A stretch of DNA of 27,297 bases from Prorocentrum cordatum (taxonomy: Eukaryota > Sar > Dinophyceae > Prorocentrales > Prorocentraceae): positions 118,603 to 145,899 of the forward strand of contig CAUYUJ010021038.1 in NCBI GenBank assembly GCA_963575745.1, read 5' to 3'. The notes beneath the pieces are model-generated. The model saw only the letters and a program-made list of their open reading frames with translations, was not told the DNA's origin and did not search any database. Position 1 is the stretch's first letter. Every line of letters starts with the position of its first letter. Below are positions 15,232 through 25,097 of the stretch, in pieces. A program made the translations under genes and the position numbers.

Positions 15232-15264
15232 GCGTGTCGCCGCGGGGCCGCCGCGGCGACACGC
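15232..15264. other. Perfect 14-bp GC-rich hairpin
   Basis: GCGTGTCGCCGCGG (15232-15245) and its exact complement (15251-15264) are separated by GGCCG. The stem is extremely stable on paper. It is followed by AAGCAAACG and GAC-rich triplets, not by a T-run. Confidence 0.75.
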
Positions 15265-15289
15265 TAAGCAAACGTTCCCGGCCGTAGAC

Positions 15290-15411
15290 GACAGATACCA
15301 AGCCGACGTCGACGAGTACGCAGCCGAAGATGACGACGTCGACGGCGATATTCTACGCCGACGGCGACGACGACAGCGACAAAGACGACGACGTTGACGA
15401 GAGTCGCGAAT
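15290..15411. repeat. GAC/GTC-rich triplet tract
   Basis: Degenerate GACGAC, GTCGAC and GCCGAC triplets dominate. It resembles the GAC tracts at 22178-22236 and 22700-22795. Confidence 0.6.
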
Positions 15412-15420
15412 TTGTCAGTG

Positions 15421-15550
15421 GCGAGCGAGGGGGGAAGTGAGAAGGAGAAGGCCGAGGAGGAGGAGGAGGAGGAGCAGGAGGAGGAGGGGGGGGGAAGTGA
15501 GAAGGAGAAGACCTTCTCAGAAGGCTCGCCCCAGAAGACACAGAAGACTT
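15421..15550 (-). repeat. Dispersed CCTTCTGAGAAGG-type repeat, copy 2
   Basis: On the minus strand 15489-15527 matches 2068-2106 at 36 of 39 bases, and 15421-15453 matches the end of copy 1 including CCCTCGCTCG. A GAG microsatellite (about 15455-15490) separates these two parts, as though the tract expanded inside the copy. Confidence 0.6.
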
Positions 15551-16571
15551 CTCCTTCTCACTTCTCCCCTTGCCTCGCCGCAAAATGTAGCCCAGGGGAG
15601 GGCCTTGCACGCATTTGCCTGGGAGCCTCGCCGAAGGCATGGGCCATCGGTGCCTTTGGACACATGGTTATTGCTCTCCTCTGGGCTAGTCGCGTCGACG
15701 CCGATATCCTCCCCAGGGGGCCGCGGACGAGGTGGGGGGCATCGGAGAAACATGAACGGTACATATGAGCACACATTCTCGGAGCTCCGCGGAGTTCTCG
15801 GATCAGCGCCTTGGCCCCCCTGGCAGCGCCTCCGGCGCCGCCTTTGGCGCGTTCCGCGCGCCTGGGAGGGGGGTCCAGCCTGGATCTGAGAATTTTCGGG
15901 CGGACCTTTAACATTTTATGTTTGAGCCTGTTTTCTCTCCTTTCAGGTAGGAGGAGGAAGCGCTGCAGCGTTGCGGCTACAGGCAGGACAACGTACGAAG
16001 GAGGAGGAGGAGGAGGACCCATACTTTTTCGAGGGACCCCGTGCCAAAGGTGTCGTGAAGTGCTTATGAGATCCATCAGGCCCTCAAGGAGTGAGGGGAG
16101 GCGCAGCTGGGGCGTGCGGACTGGGATATCAGAGGCTCGTTCTGTTACGTTCTGGGATGAGGAAGAGGAGAACGCATACCCCCAACGTCACAAGCATACC
16201 AGGACGGCCATGATTTCTCAAGCTTGGGCCCAAGAGCCATCAAACACGACGCAGGATGAAAAACATATCCCAGGCGTGGCATCGAGATCTGCGGGGGGCC
16301 CACTTCGCAAACTATGACGTCGCAGGTCCCAGCAGGAGGAGAGGGGAGAACAAGGATGTCCCCAGATGCTGTTCAGAAACACTCCAAATCGAGTTCAAAT
16401 CTCGAGTGTGGCAGCTCTTCTGGTCCTTCTGGGTGATTCTCATTCGCTTTGAAAGCTCGAGGGCAGCTCGTGCTTTTTGTGACGAAGGGGGCCTGGGTCC
16501 TTTTTGCGTTGAGCGGGCTCTAGGTGCAAGCCTGTAGCGTCCGAGGCCTGGGTCCTCCTTCCCCTCCCCAT
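15551..16571. other. Stretch without supported gene; possible 3' splice site at 15946
   Basis: At 15930-15946 TTTTCTCTCCTTTCAG follows a CTTTAAC word (15905-15911), an arrangement typical of a cis or trans splice acceptor. Downstream codons read a short Glu-rich peptide before a stop at about 16068, and a frame from 15811 to 16317 crosses the site, but none has a recognisable domain. An exon here is possible, not shown. Confidence 0.3.
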
Positions 16572-16592
16572 CCCTAGCCGTTTGGGCTCGGG
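16572..16592 (+). other. Possible heavily degraded spliced-leader relic
   Basis: Sixteen of 21 bases agree with the DinoSL core at the same spacing (CCCTAGCC at the start, GGGCTCGGG at the end). Most differences are changes to G. An ATG 66 nt further on (16658) opens a frame starting MKKLDQLSKETRG, whose first codons look protein-like before it becomes low complexity. Chance resemblance is possible. Confidence 0.3.
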
Positions 16593-17097
16593 CCGGGCTG
16601 CGCCCACGTCGCTGCCGCGCAGGGCTTCGCCCTCTGTGGGCACGGAGCCCGAATACCATGAAGAAGCTCGACCAGCTGTCCAAGGAGACGCGGGGGAGGA
16701 GCAGGAGGAGCAGCGGCCCGCGCTCGGGCTTCGCACCCCCCCCGACCACCCTCTGTGCCTCCCTCCCTGCTGCCGCCCGGCCTGGGCCGCGAGGCTCCCG
16801 CCTGTCCCGAGCCCGCGCCCCCGCGGGCTCCCGCGCAGGCTGCGGGCCCCCCGCGGCCCTGCAGCTCGTTGCCTCGGGGGGGAGGAGCAGAAGCGGCAAG
16901 CCCCTTTTCCCAGGAGGCGCCGGCCGGCGAGTTCCAGGCTGGGGCTGGTCGGGGTGGGGGACGGGGTCACCCGGAGCTTCTCGCGAGGCTCGGGCCAACC
17001 CAGGGCTGCAGAGCGTTGGGCGGCCCGTGCAGGGCGCAGCAAAGCCGCTGGCTCGCGTGACGCGGAGCCGGCGGAAACCGACTCGGAGTCTCGACTG
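16593..17097. other. GC-rich stretch without supported gene
   Basis: Both strands are open over most of this stretch with Pro/Arg/Ala-rich translations. Only the first dozen codons after ATG 16658 have ordinary amino-acid balance. I recognise no family. Confidence 0.3.
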
Positions 17098-17268
17098 CAC
17101 GTGAGAGTGACCTTTCGCCGGGGTGGCCTCTGGTGCGGGTCCACAGGGCTCCCCCGATCGCTGGGCGCGAAGCGGCAGCAGCGGCTTGCGCGCCCAGCTG
17201 TGGCCACCCCGCGCCCTCCGTTCAGCCGCGCACCAAAGGTCACTCTTACCCAGGGTCACTCTTACGTG
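17098..17268. repeat. Inverted-repeat-bounded segment, 171 bp
   Basis: CACGTGAGAGTGACC (17098-17112) and GGTCACTCTTACGTG (17254-17268) are complementary at 14 of 15 positions. A direct copy of GGTCACTCTTAC also occurs just inside, at 17238-17249. Its length is close to the other foldback segments (46-222, 1821-2001, 19838-20004), though the end sequences differ. Confidence 0.45.
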
Positions 17269-18480
17269 TAGCCGAGAGTCGCCGCTGACAACGGGTGCAG
17301 CCGTGGGCTGGCATGGAAGAGGGCATGCGCCAACGGCTCACGTACAGTCAAGACGCTGCAGCAAGGGCCACTTTGGGTTCAAGGGCAGCTCTGGTTCTCG
17401 GGCCGTTCCTCAGATCTTGGGCGGGAGGGTCTTGACCGAGACCTCGCCGTGGCCAGAAAAGCTCTACGTTCCTGATCCAGCGTTCATGATGGTAGTACGA
17501 TGGCTGCATGTCGCCTCAAGTCAGCACAAGAAGCGGTTCGCACACTAACAGCCGGCGGCTTGTTTGCGACAAAGCAACAGGGCAAACATACGGTGGGGGC
17601 AATGGCTAAGGAATGTGCCCAGGAGGCTTCAGACCTGGGATGATTCCTTAGCTGATGAGGGCGGTGGCGATACCCCTGGCCGATACACAATTGGAGTTCC
17701 ACTGGCTTCCAGACCCGGGGTTCCTTCTCCAAGGCTTCCTTATTCAATGCCTCCGCCGTGCCAGTACCGCTGCTCTTCTCGACGTTGGGGGATACACGGG
17801 CGACGCGGGTCGTGCTTCGTTTGTGTGCGGGTGCGTTCACAAAGTTGTCGCCATCGGAAAGCCAAACGAGCGACTGCAAGTCTCATGCGAGGGGCTGGCC
17901 CCACTGGGCTATCATAACAGCAACGAGAACGCAAGGCATGTCTGATATAGCTTTCGTCCGTCGCTAACGAGTGCGGACGCTTCGCGAAGGATGTGATGAA
18001 TCATACGTGCGAGAGGGTATGTCGGGAGCGAACAGAACACCGACGAGATACCGCTGCCGCGAGCTCTGCATTTGCTGCGCTCGGCGGGAGCTGCGGCTTG
18101 GCGCGGGGAGGCCCAGCTGGAATTCATCCGTCGACAAGCGGCGACCCGATGGGCAGCGCAAGACAGATCTCCAGCTTCACGTGGGAATTTAAAACATGTG
18201 TCTCAGCCACAAAACGACGACAGTCAACGATAGGGCATTGGTTGGCGCAACAATGTTGGCCCCCACTTTGCGCTAGGTGACCAGCTATCAGGCAGGTTTC
18301 GTTTATCGCTATGCCTGAAGAGTGATGGCCGCGATGGCAACGAAACAATCGCTGCATTGTAAGTCGCATGTGCGACTGGGCACCGATACCGGCAGCAAAG
18401 GGCGCAGGACGTGGCGGGCATGGCTTGGGCCAGCGGCAGCGGTGAGGGACGCTTCCCGCAGGATGTGATGAATTCACCTT
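17269..18480. other. Lower-GC region with decayed coding-like patches and 27-nt direct repeats
   Basis: Composition is more balanced than in the flanks. Short patches read like protein: plus strand about 17506-17640 (RLKSAQEAVRTLTAGG, FATKQQGK) and about 18061-18160 (LHLLRSAGAAAWRGEAQ), and the minus-strand frame 18124-18528 (134 aa, Cys/His-containing). None matches a family I know and stops interrupt the plus frames. GGACGCTTCGCGAAGGATG (17975 on) and a 25-of-27 copy at 18447-18473 are direct repeats 472 nt apart. This may be an old, decayed gene or mobile-element fragment. Confidence 0.35.
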
Positions 18481-18842
18481 AATAATGTTATTCGCGCATG
18501 CATCTGTGTTACCACCCGTGCCTTGCAACTACTCCGGGCCAGGATTTCGCGCCGCCCCTCGGGTGTGCAGATCTTGGGGCAAGCGCGAGCAGCCGCCTTC
18601 AGGCTCCTGGAGGGTTGGCAAGGGCTGCATGAAGTTGCGTTCGGAGCGTGTAATTATTTCGAAGGGCGTTTTTTCGCGTAATGCTCACAGGCCTTCTGGT
18701 GAACCACTCGCTGTCCTATGAGCTTTCCACGCCCACATTCCCCAAACTCCGCCGCGAGGACCTCTTCATCAGGAGGCCAAGGACACGGCTTCTTTGGGTG
18801 CGCGAAAGGGGTGACATTATAGAAATAGTGATCGAATTCCAG
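18481..18842. other. Stretch without recognisable gene
   Basis: Mixed sequence with only short frames. I see no repeat or motif apart from a T-run at 18670-18675. Confidence 0.35.
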
Positions 18843-19196
18843 ACAGAGAGGGGAGAGCGAGAGATATATGAAGAGAGAGAGAGAGAGAGACAGAGATAGT
18901 TATACCACCGTATCTGTGCTTTGGCTCATCCAGAGTAGACAGAGAGAAGACATCGAGAGAGAGCGAGAGGGAGAGAGAGAGAGAGAGAGAGAAAGAGGAA
19001 GAGAGAGAGAGAAGGAACGTGAGTCAGAGAAGGGAAGAGAGGGAAAGAGAGAGAGAGAGAGACAAAAAAACAAACAAAAACAACAGAGAGAGGGAAAGAG
19101 AGAGAGAGAGAGGGATAGAGAGAGAGGGAGAGAGAGAGAGAGGGAGAGGGGAGCGTTGGAGAGGGAGAGAGAGAGAGGGAGGAAGAGATGTGGAGA
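18843..19196. repeat. GA-rich microsatellite block
   Basis: GAGAGA dominates 18843-18898 and 18941-19196, split by about 40 nt of ordinary sequence and by an A/C-rich insert (CAAAAAAACAAACAAAAACA, 19062-19081). Frames here read poly-Arg/Glu or poly-Ser/Leu and are not genes. Confidence 0.9.
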
Positions 19197-19360
19197 CAGA
19201 GGGCAACAAGACGAGGCTCGCGGCGCACGAGGCTTGGCTCGCAAGGGGACTGGGCTCGCAAGGGGGCCACGAGGCGTGGCTCGGCACGCCTTGGCGCGCC
19301 CTCCCTCGGTGGCGCCGACGGCGCAGGAGGCCCGCGCGTGGCGCGAGGGGCGTCGGGCAC

Positions 19361-19575
19361 GGGTCCCGGCGGCGTGCAGCGGGTGCGCCGAGCGCGTCGC
19401 CCGCGCCGCAGAGAGAGAGGGAGAGAGAGGAAGAGAGGTACGTGACCTCCTCCTCGTCCTCCTCCTCCTCGTCCTCCTCCTCGTCCTCCTTCTCCTCCGA
19501 GGGCACCTCTCCCGATCCATGGGTTTGGGACCCAGCGGCGTGCAGCGGGTACGCCAGGCGCGTCGCCCGCCCCGC

Positions 19576-19610
<35 letters not shown>
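19361..19610. repeat. 59-nt direct repeat pair with GA and CTC tracts
   Basis: 19361-19419 and 19527-19585 agree at about 52 of 59 bases, each ending in a GAGAGA tract. A CTC/GTC tract (19443-19499) lies between them. The unit of about 166 nt thus appears to be repeated: GC-rich block plus GA tract. Confidence 0.7.
19500..19528 (+). repeat. Dispersed 29-nt repeat, copy 1 (copy 2 at 20135-20163)
   Basis: AGGGCACCTCTCCCGATCC and the following bases match 20135-20163 at 26 of 29 positions. The two copies lie 635 nt apart in the same orientation. Confidence 0.6.
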
Positions 19611-19612
<2 letters not shown>

Positions 19613-19837
19613 AGAAGAGGTATAGTCGGGCCGCTGAATGAGGAACACTTGCTGTTCAAAAGGGGCTCGGGCGTTCCTCAGGTTTGCAGGCGCTCCGCTT
19701 TTTTTGGGCGGCGAGCCCCCCCAGTGCCCCTTCGGACTTCATGGGCCTCTTTGGGAAAAAATTGGCCTCGTTCCTTATTTGTCGTTCCTTGGGTCAGCGG
19801 CCCGACTGTGCGTCAGGTGTCGCAGGCCTACAGGTTG

Positions 19838-20004
19838 ACATCCACACCAATATCGGCGGTGTGCCTCCACCGAGGGAAGAGGATTTCGATCTTGGTGATG
19901 GCGGTAAGATTCTGGTCTCCCAGGTGACCGAAATATTACCACCAACGCCGAAATGTAGGATCACCTTCGCCCTGTGGAGGCAACCCCCTGTGTTGGTGTT
20001 GGTG
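19838..20004. repeat. Long imperfect inverted repeat (hairpin), about 167 bp
   Basis: 19838-19917 is complementary to about 19925-20004 with roughly 65-75 percent identity by eye and a near-palindromic centre (GGTCTCCCAGGTGACC, 19915-19930). The best blocks are TGCCTCCAC against GTGGAGGCA and ACACCAA against TTGGTGT. Both strands therefore translate to related peptides (TNIGG and TNTGG), which is a consequence of the fold, not evidence for two genes. It could be a foldback element or a small-RNA hairpin precursor. Confidence 0.55.
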
Positions 20005-20163
20005 CCCATTTCCAGGCCTCCAAAGGTGATCGCAAACATGCATCAAGGGGGCGTGGCTTAGCGACGGGTCCCGTTTCCACTGGAAATCGCGGATGTCCGC
20101 TGCCGAGCGAGGCGGCACCGGCCGCATTTTGGGGAGGGCACCTACCCCGATCCATGGATTTGG

Positions 20164-20537
20164 TGACAGCGCGCAGAAACCATGGATCACTAATCCTTGT
20201 CTGCGTGCCCCCGAATACGGTAGCGGGACACCATCGAAGAAGAAAAAAACGCCATGAGCATAAACTTTTGGCGCTCCGCGCGGATTCCTTCTTCTAGCAC
20301 GGTAGAGGGAAACAACTCATAGACACCCCCCCCTTTCCCCCAAGTTCAAAGCTGGCACGCGCGAAGGAGGCTGCGGTCGAATTGCAACTCATCAGACCAA
20401 CCGCCAACATTGCACCTTGGGGGGAGGGGGAGGCCTTGGCCGATGAATGTGGCATGAGTGTTCGCTTTTTTTTTTTTCCGAGGCCTGCATGTCTTACGAC
20501 AATCGAGCATCTGATTCGGATGCCTCTTCCGGAGAAG
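20164..20537. other. Stretch without recognisable gene
   Basis: Contains a C-run at 20326-20340, a G-run near 20419 and a 13-nt T-run around 20465-20478. No coding or repeat signal is recognised. Confidence 0.35.
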
Positions 20538-20647
20538 CTGGGCCAGCGTTTCTGAACCAGCTTGCCGGGCAGCTGGCCCAGTCTCTTCAGCTCCTCCGCC
20601 CTTCCGGCCTCAGCGACGGGAATTGGCCTAGGCTTGTTTCAAGAGAC
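20538..20647 (+). repeat. Dispersed repeat family, copy B
   Basis: Ungapped partner of 1601-1710, about 77 percent identical over 110 columns counted by eye. Words of the type AAGCTGGCCCAG recur three times in and around it (20535, 20568, 20655), so the repeat may itself be built from a shorter unit. Confidence 0.7.
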
Positions 20648-21145
20648 GTCTGGGAAGCTGGCCCAGATTTCTTCGGAGTATTCGTATGGTGTACACGTAT
20701 GGGGTTGGAGGCTCGCGTTCTCGTGCTCAGTGCGTGAGAGTAGCAGCGGCTGCATGAGCAAACGGTGCAGGGGCGGTTCATGATTTGCAAAGGGGGAGGA
20801 GGAAACACGCGCGATCTCTCCAGGATGGTCATCTTCACGTTGTGTTCGATATGCTCTGCAATTGGTGTATGGCTGGGCGCGAGAGGTGGCCATGGGTAGT
20901 GAACATGTTTCTATGTTCTGTGTAGCGTGACCCCCGGTTCCTAATTCTTCACGCTTCGCGTATCCCCACCAGCCCATCTCAAAACAGCAACTCTAGCGAA
21001 GCATGCCGACAGTCTTGTTTTTCAGGCGTGTTTCCGCCTGCCCCCGCATATCTCCCTGTTCCTCCTTCCTCCCGCCTCCTTGTACATCCTCCTTGTGGTG
21101 GGAGCGGGAGAAGGACGAGACGGAGGAGGAGGGAGAGAAAGCGCT
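20648..21145. other. Stretch without recognisable gene
   Basis: Mixed composition, short frames only. A GGAGGAGGGAGAG purine tract lies near 21121-21140. Nothing else is recognised. Confidence 0.35.
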
Positions 21146-21345
21146 CCTCGTTGTTTGAGTCGTTCGGGCTTCTCGTCCTGGTGTGAGTCGTTCGGGCCCT
21201 TCTTCCTGGTGTGAGTCGTTCGGGCTCTTCGTGGTGTGAGTCGTTCGGACTCTTCGTCCTGGTGTGAGTCGTTCGGGCTTCTCGTGGTGTGAGTTGTTCG
21301 GGCCCCTCGTCCTGGTGTGAGTCGTTCGGGCCCCTCCTCCTGCCC
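21146..21345. repeat. Minisatellite with 28- and 25-nt units
   Basis: The word GAGTCGTTCGG (one copy GAGTTGTTCGG) starts at 21157, 21185, 21213, 21238, 21266, 21291 and 21319, giving periods 28, 28, 25, 28, 25, 28. Units read GGTGTGAGTCGTTCGGGC plus CTTCGTCCT; the short form lacks three bases. It yields an Arg/Thr/His-rich repeat peptide on the minus strand that I do not consider a gene. Confidence 0.85.
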
Positions 21346-21399
21346 GTCCAGAAACGACGCCCAGGCGAGTAGAGGGTCGTCCTGATGGGCTTTTCGGCG

Positions 21400-21530
21400 T
21401 CTTGGGTGCCTCGGGGGGGCCTCTTTGGGCCGTTTGGGATCCTCTTGGGGGCCTCCTGGGGGCCTCTTGGGGCCATCTTGGGGCCTCTTGGTGCCTCCTG
21501 GGCGCTTCTTGGGGCCATCTTAGAGGAAAT
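21400..21530. repeat. Degenerate GGGGCCTCTTGG repeat
   Basis: About seven loosely spaced copies of GGCCTCTTGGGG or GGCCTCCTGGG with a period near 18-22 nt. Related words recur at 22300-22400 and, on the minus strand, at 25200-25445. Confidence 0.65.
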
Positions 21531-21535
21531 CGATC

Positions 21536-21722
21536 AAAGAAGAGGGGAGCTTTAATTAGCGCTGCCCCCTCAGAAGGCCAAAATGGGGCCAAAACCTTAG
21601 TAAAATCAATGATTTTGGCTTGAAAGAAGAGGGGAGCTTCAATTAGCGCTGCCCCCTCAGAAGGCCAAAATGGGGCCAAAACCGTAGTAAAATCAATGAT
21701 TTTTGCTTCAAAGGGGAGCACT
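21536..21722. repeat. 87-bp tandem duplication plus partial third unit
   Basis: 21536-21622 is repeated at 21623-21709 with only about three or four differences; a third unit starts and breaks off. Because 87 is a multiple of three, a minus-strand frame repeats a 29-residue peptide, but the visible differences change amino acids (T/K, E/K), so there is no sign of selection for protein. Confidence 0.9.
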
Positions 21723-21836
21723 GTTCTGCCTCCACCCGTCGGGGCCAGAATCCTCGTGAGGGGTGTCGTTTTTTAGCCCTCCCAGGGGTCGAAAAAGACC
21801 CCTCCAACGACCCGCGGGGCGCCCTCTCCAGGCCCA

Positions 21837-21872
21837 GGGGGAGGGGGTAGGGGGAGGGGTAAACCCCTCCCC
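21837..21872. other. G-quadruplex motif overlapping a perfect hairpin
   Basis: Four G-runs of 5, 5, 5 and 4 separated by A, TA and A occupy 21837-21859. GGGGAGGGGT (21851-21860) is also complementary to ACCCCTCCCC (21863-21872) with a 2-nt centre. The two folds would compete. Confidence 0.6.
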
Positions 21873-22177
21873 GAAGGGGAAGAAGGGGGGTTGAGAACAG
21901 AGAGAGCTCTCTAAACCACTCACGCCCAAAGGGCTGGTGGGATTCCCCGTCGCGGTTGTTATGGCTGACCACCGTTGTTGTTTGCCCAATTTTTGTGCGG
22001 GTTCTTATCAGACGCGCTGGGGCGAGCCTCAGCCGAGTCATATGCGCCCCTTTTCATTCGCTCGCTTCACAAGCTGAGCATGGAGCTCTTTAACTATCAC
22101 CCCCCGGCAGAACTTTGGTGTGCATGCACTATACTATTGCGAAGGCGTTACGGCCAGAGCCGCACACCCTGAATGTG
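21873..22177. other. Stretch without recognisable gene
   Basis: Mixed sequence; no repeat, RNA or coding signal recognised. Confidence 0.35.
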
Positions 22178-22178
22178 G

Positions 22179-22211
<33 letters not shown>

Positions 22212-22236
22212 AACGACGAGAAGGCGACGACGAGAA
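22178..22236. repeat. (GAC)n triplet tract
   Basis: GACGACGAC triplets with GGC and AAC variants. Confidence 0.8.
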
Positions 22237-22698
22237 GTCGAGGACACGGAAAACATGTAAGCATTACAGAACAATCAATGAGTTGCGCCTCTTGTGACCC
22301 TCTTCGGGGTTCTCCTTGAGCCCTCTTGGGGCGCATTGAGGCTTTCTGAGGCCCTTTTTCAGGATATCTTGGGCCCTCCTGGAGCGACCTTGGGCTGTTT
22401 CAGGATTCTCTTGTAGCAAGCCGCGGTGCAAGTGAGCTCGAGGCTACTGGGAGGCAAGAAATCGTTGGGGAAAGCTTCTCCCATAGAGGGGTGCTCTTTC
22501 CCAGGGGGGGGGGGTCACAACGCCTGGGGTTCCCCCCGGGACGCCCCCTCCCTCTTCCCCCTCCCGCCCCTCCCTTCCTCCCGCCCTCCCAGCAGGGAAG
22601 GGATCAAAGGGAAGGGAGCTTCCTATCGGCTCGATGACGACGTTGCTCGATGTCCCTCTTGCTGGAACGCTTGAGGAGGCGGGCGCAGGGAAAGGGGA
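22237..22698. other. Stretch without recognisable gene
   Basis: 22295-22400 contains loose CTCTTGGGGC-type words related to 21400-21530. A G10 run lies at 22504-22513 and a C/T-rich tract at 22540-22590. No gene. Confidence 0.35.
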
Positions 22699-22793
22699 GG
22701 AGCGACGACGGCGACCACGACGACGACTCAAACGGAAAAGCGTCAAGGGGGGAGCGGTGACGACGACGACGACGACGGCTCAAACGGCAAAGC
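22699..22793. repeat. GAC tract with 23-nt direct repeat
   Basis: 22719-22741 and 22771-22793 agree at 21 of 23 bases (CTCAAACGG core), each headed by GAC triplets. Confidence 0.75.
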
Positions 22794-25097
22794 CTCTCAC
22801 AGTATATATTGATCCGCGGACGCAAGCGAGCAGGCGTCGGTCGAGCAAGCGGCGGGGTGCAAAGCCAGTCACGCATGCCAACAGGGCCTGCGGATTTGTA
22901 TTCCTTCACTCCTCCTTCACCTTTTCTCCTTCCTCACCCTCCCTCCCCCGGCGGCCTGGCGGCGGCCGAAAACCGCCACCCACCCGACTTCAGGCGGTCC
23001 CTTCGCGCCCTCCATCTGACATTCGCGCGCGAGAGCGAATTTGAAATGCATTGTGTGGAGGTATCAGGAGGGAGCCGTTTCTGTTGTAAACCAGGGGCCA
23101 ATTGATCCCATAGTTTCGTCTGACAAAGGCAGGTGCCAGTCCCGCGAGGAACACTTTAATGGATGAAGTACAATGGTCACCGAGGGGGGATCAACAATAC
23201 TGATTCTTTAGAAATGAGAACTCGACAACATCACCACCAACAACAACAATCATTTAAAGACTGTTCGCTCTGATCTGCTCGCGTGCGATTCATCATGTCT
23301 ATCCCAAACCCTTGATACCCGCCCTCTTCGTCTTCGGTCGTACCCCCTTGGGGGTATATCTTTCTGACCTGCAACGTGTATGTCGTGCAGCCCCAGTGGC
23401 AGGGGAAGAGAGGACGACTGGAAGAAAGGAACAAGGGGGAGGGAAGAAGATGGATCACGCGAGAGAGAGAGAGAGAGGCTAGCAGGGGGGGGGGGGCTAG
23501 GCGCAGAAAACACGTGGGAGAACCAGACGGGCAGATCGGGCGGGTAGACCCGAACAGGCGATTGGGGAAGGCGGACCCAGGGGGCCAAGCCGAGCAGGCG
23601 GGTTGCTGAAGCGTGCCTCCTGCATGCATGTGGAGGAGTCTCGAGCGATAGCGCGATTCCCAAGTAAACCGTGCGATAAGCCAACGCGGAAGCGTGATTC
23701 CTGAGTGTCGAGGTCGCGGTGTCTGAGTCAATTGCGAGGACGTTCCACGCGAGAGCACGACTTCTGCATACATTGCAAGGAAGCCCCGCGCGAGAGCACG
23801 ATGTGGGAATGTATCGCGAGGAAGCATCAGGCGGAAACCGTTGTTGTTGTAACTCGGGGGCCAGGGGCTCAGTTTGAGCAGGAACATTTTCCCCTTCTAG
23901 AAAACCAGGGTGCGAGGCCCCAGTAGGGGCGCTTCAATTCAAACAAACACATGTGTTACAGGAAAGGGGGATCAACCATAATTATTCCAGGAATGAGAGT
24001 TCGACAGCAGCAGCAACAAGGAAGACGACGTCGACGACGACGACGACGACTACGACAACAACAGTCCTGTTAAGACTGTTCGCTCTCATCTGCTCGCGGG
24101 CCGTTCAACACGTGAATCCCAAGCAAACCCGTGACACCCGCCTTCTTCGTCTTCGATCGTACCCCTCTGGGGCCACATCTCTTTCTTGCCTGCAGCGTGT
24201 ATGTCATGCAGCCCCCGACGGCAGGGGAAGGGAGGACGGCTGGAAGAAAGGGACAAGGGGTAGGGAAGAAGATGGAGCACGAGAGAGAGAGAGAGAGAGA
24301 GCAGAAGGGACAAGGGGAAGGGACAAGGGGGAGGGACAAGGAGGAGGGACAAGGGACAAGGGAGAGAGAGAGAGAGAGGCTGGAGAAAGGGACAAGGGGG
24401 AGGGAAGAAGATGGAGCACTAGCAGGATGGGGGGCTAAGAGCAGACAGCACGTGGCAGAACCAGACGGGCAGACTGGGCGGGCAGACCCGAACCTGCGGG
24501 CCGGGAAGGCGGACCCGGGCGGCCAGGTCGAGCAGGCGGGTTGCTGAAGCATGCGTCCTGCATGACTCGCGAGGGCGTCTCGAACGATGACGCGATTCCC
24601 AAATGCATCGTCAGGAAATCCACAGCGAGAGCGTGATTCTTGAGTGTCGAGGGCGCGGCGTCTGAATAAATGGCGAGGGAATCCAACGCGGCAGCGCGAT
24701 TCTTGTAGAAATTGTTGGGACGTCCCGCGCGAGAGCGCGATCTAGGAATCATGTGTCAGGAAGTATTTTGCGGGAGCCGCTGTTCTTGTAAACTGAAGGC
24801 CAGGGACCCAATTTGGTGACCCTTCGCTTTCCCTGGTAAAAAACTGGGTGCGAACCCCAGAAGAAGCACTTACCATAAAACACTACATGGTTACAGCAGG
24901 GGGGGATCAACAAAACATATTCGCTAGAACTGAGACTTCAACAACAGCATCAACAAACAGCAACACCACCACCAACAACACTAACAATCATTTTAATTAT
25001 GCTCGCTCTTATCTGCTCGCGCGCCATTCACCACGTATATCCCAAACACTCGGTACCCGCCCTCTTCGTCTTCGACTGTGCCCCCTTGAGTGTGTGT

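Noticed and set aside
16312-17259. 315-codon minus-strand frame
   Set aside because: Arg/Pro/Ala-rich with an equally long plus-strand frame opposite; no domain recognised.
18868-19927. Several 200-300-codon frames through the GA block
   Set aside because: Arg/Glu or Ser/Leu repeats dictated by GAGAGA microsatellite on either strand.
20117-20137. SL-like CCGGCCGCATTTTGG
   Set aside because: Only about 13 of 21 bases agree and the GGCTCAAG end is absent.
20993-21721. 242-codon minus-strand repeat protein
   Set aside because: Built from an 87-bp duplication, CTCTTGGG repeats and a minisatellite; the differences between duplicated units change amino acids.
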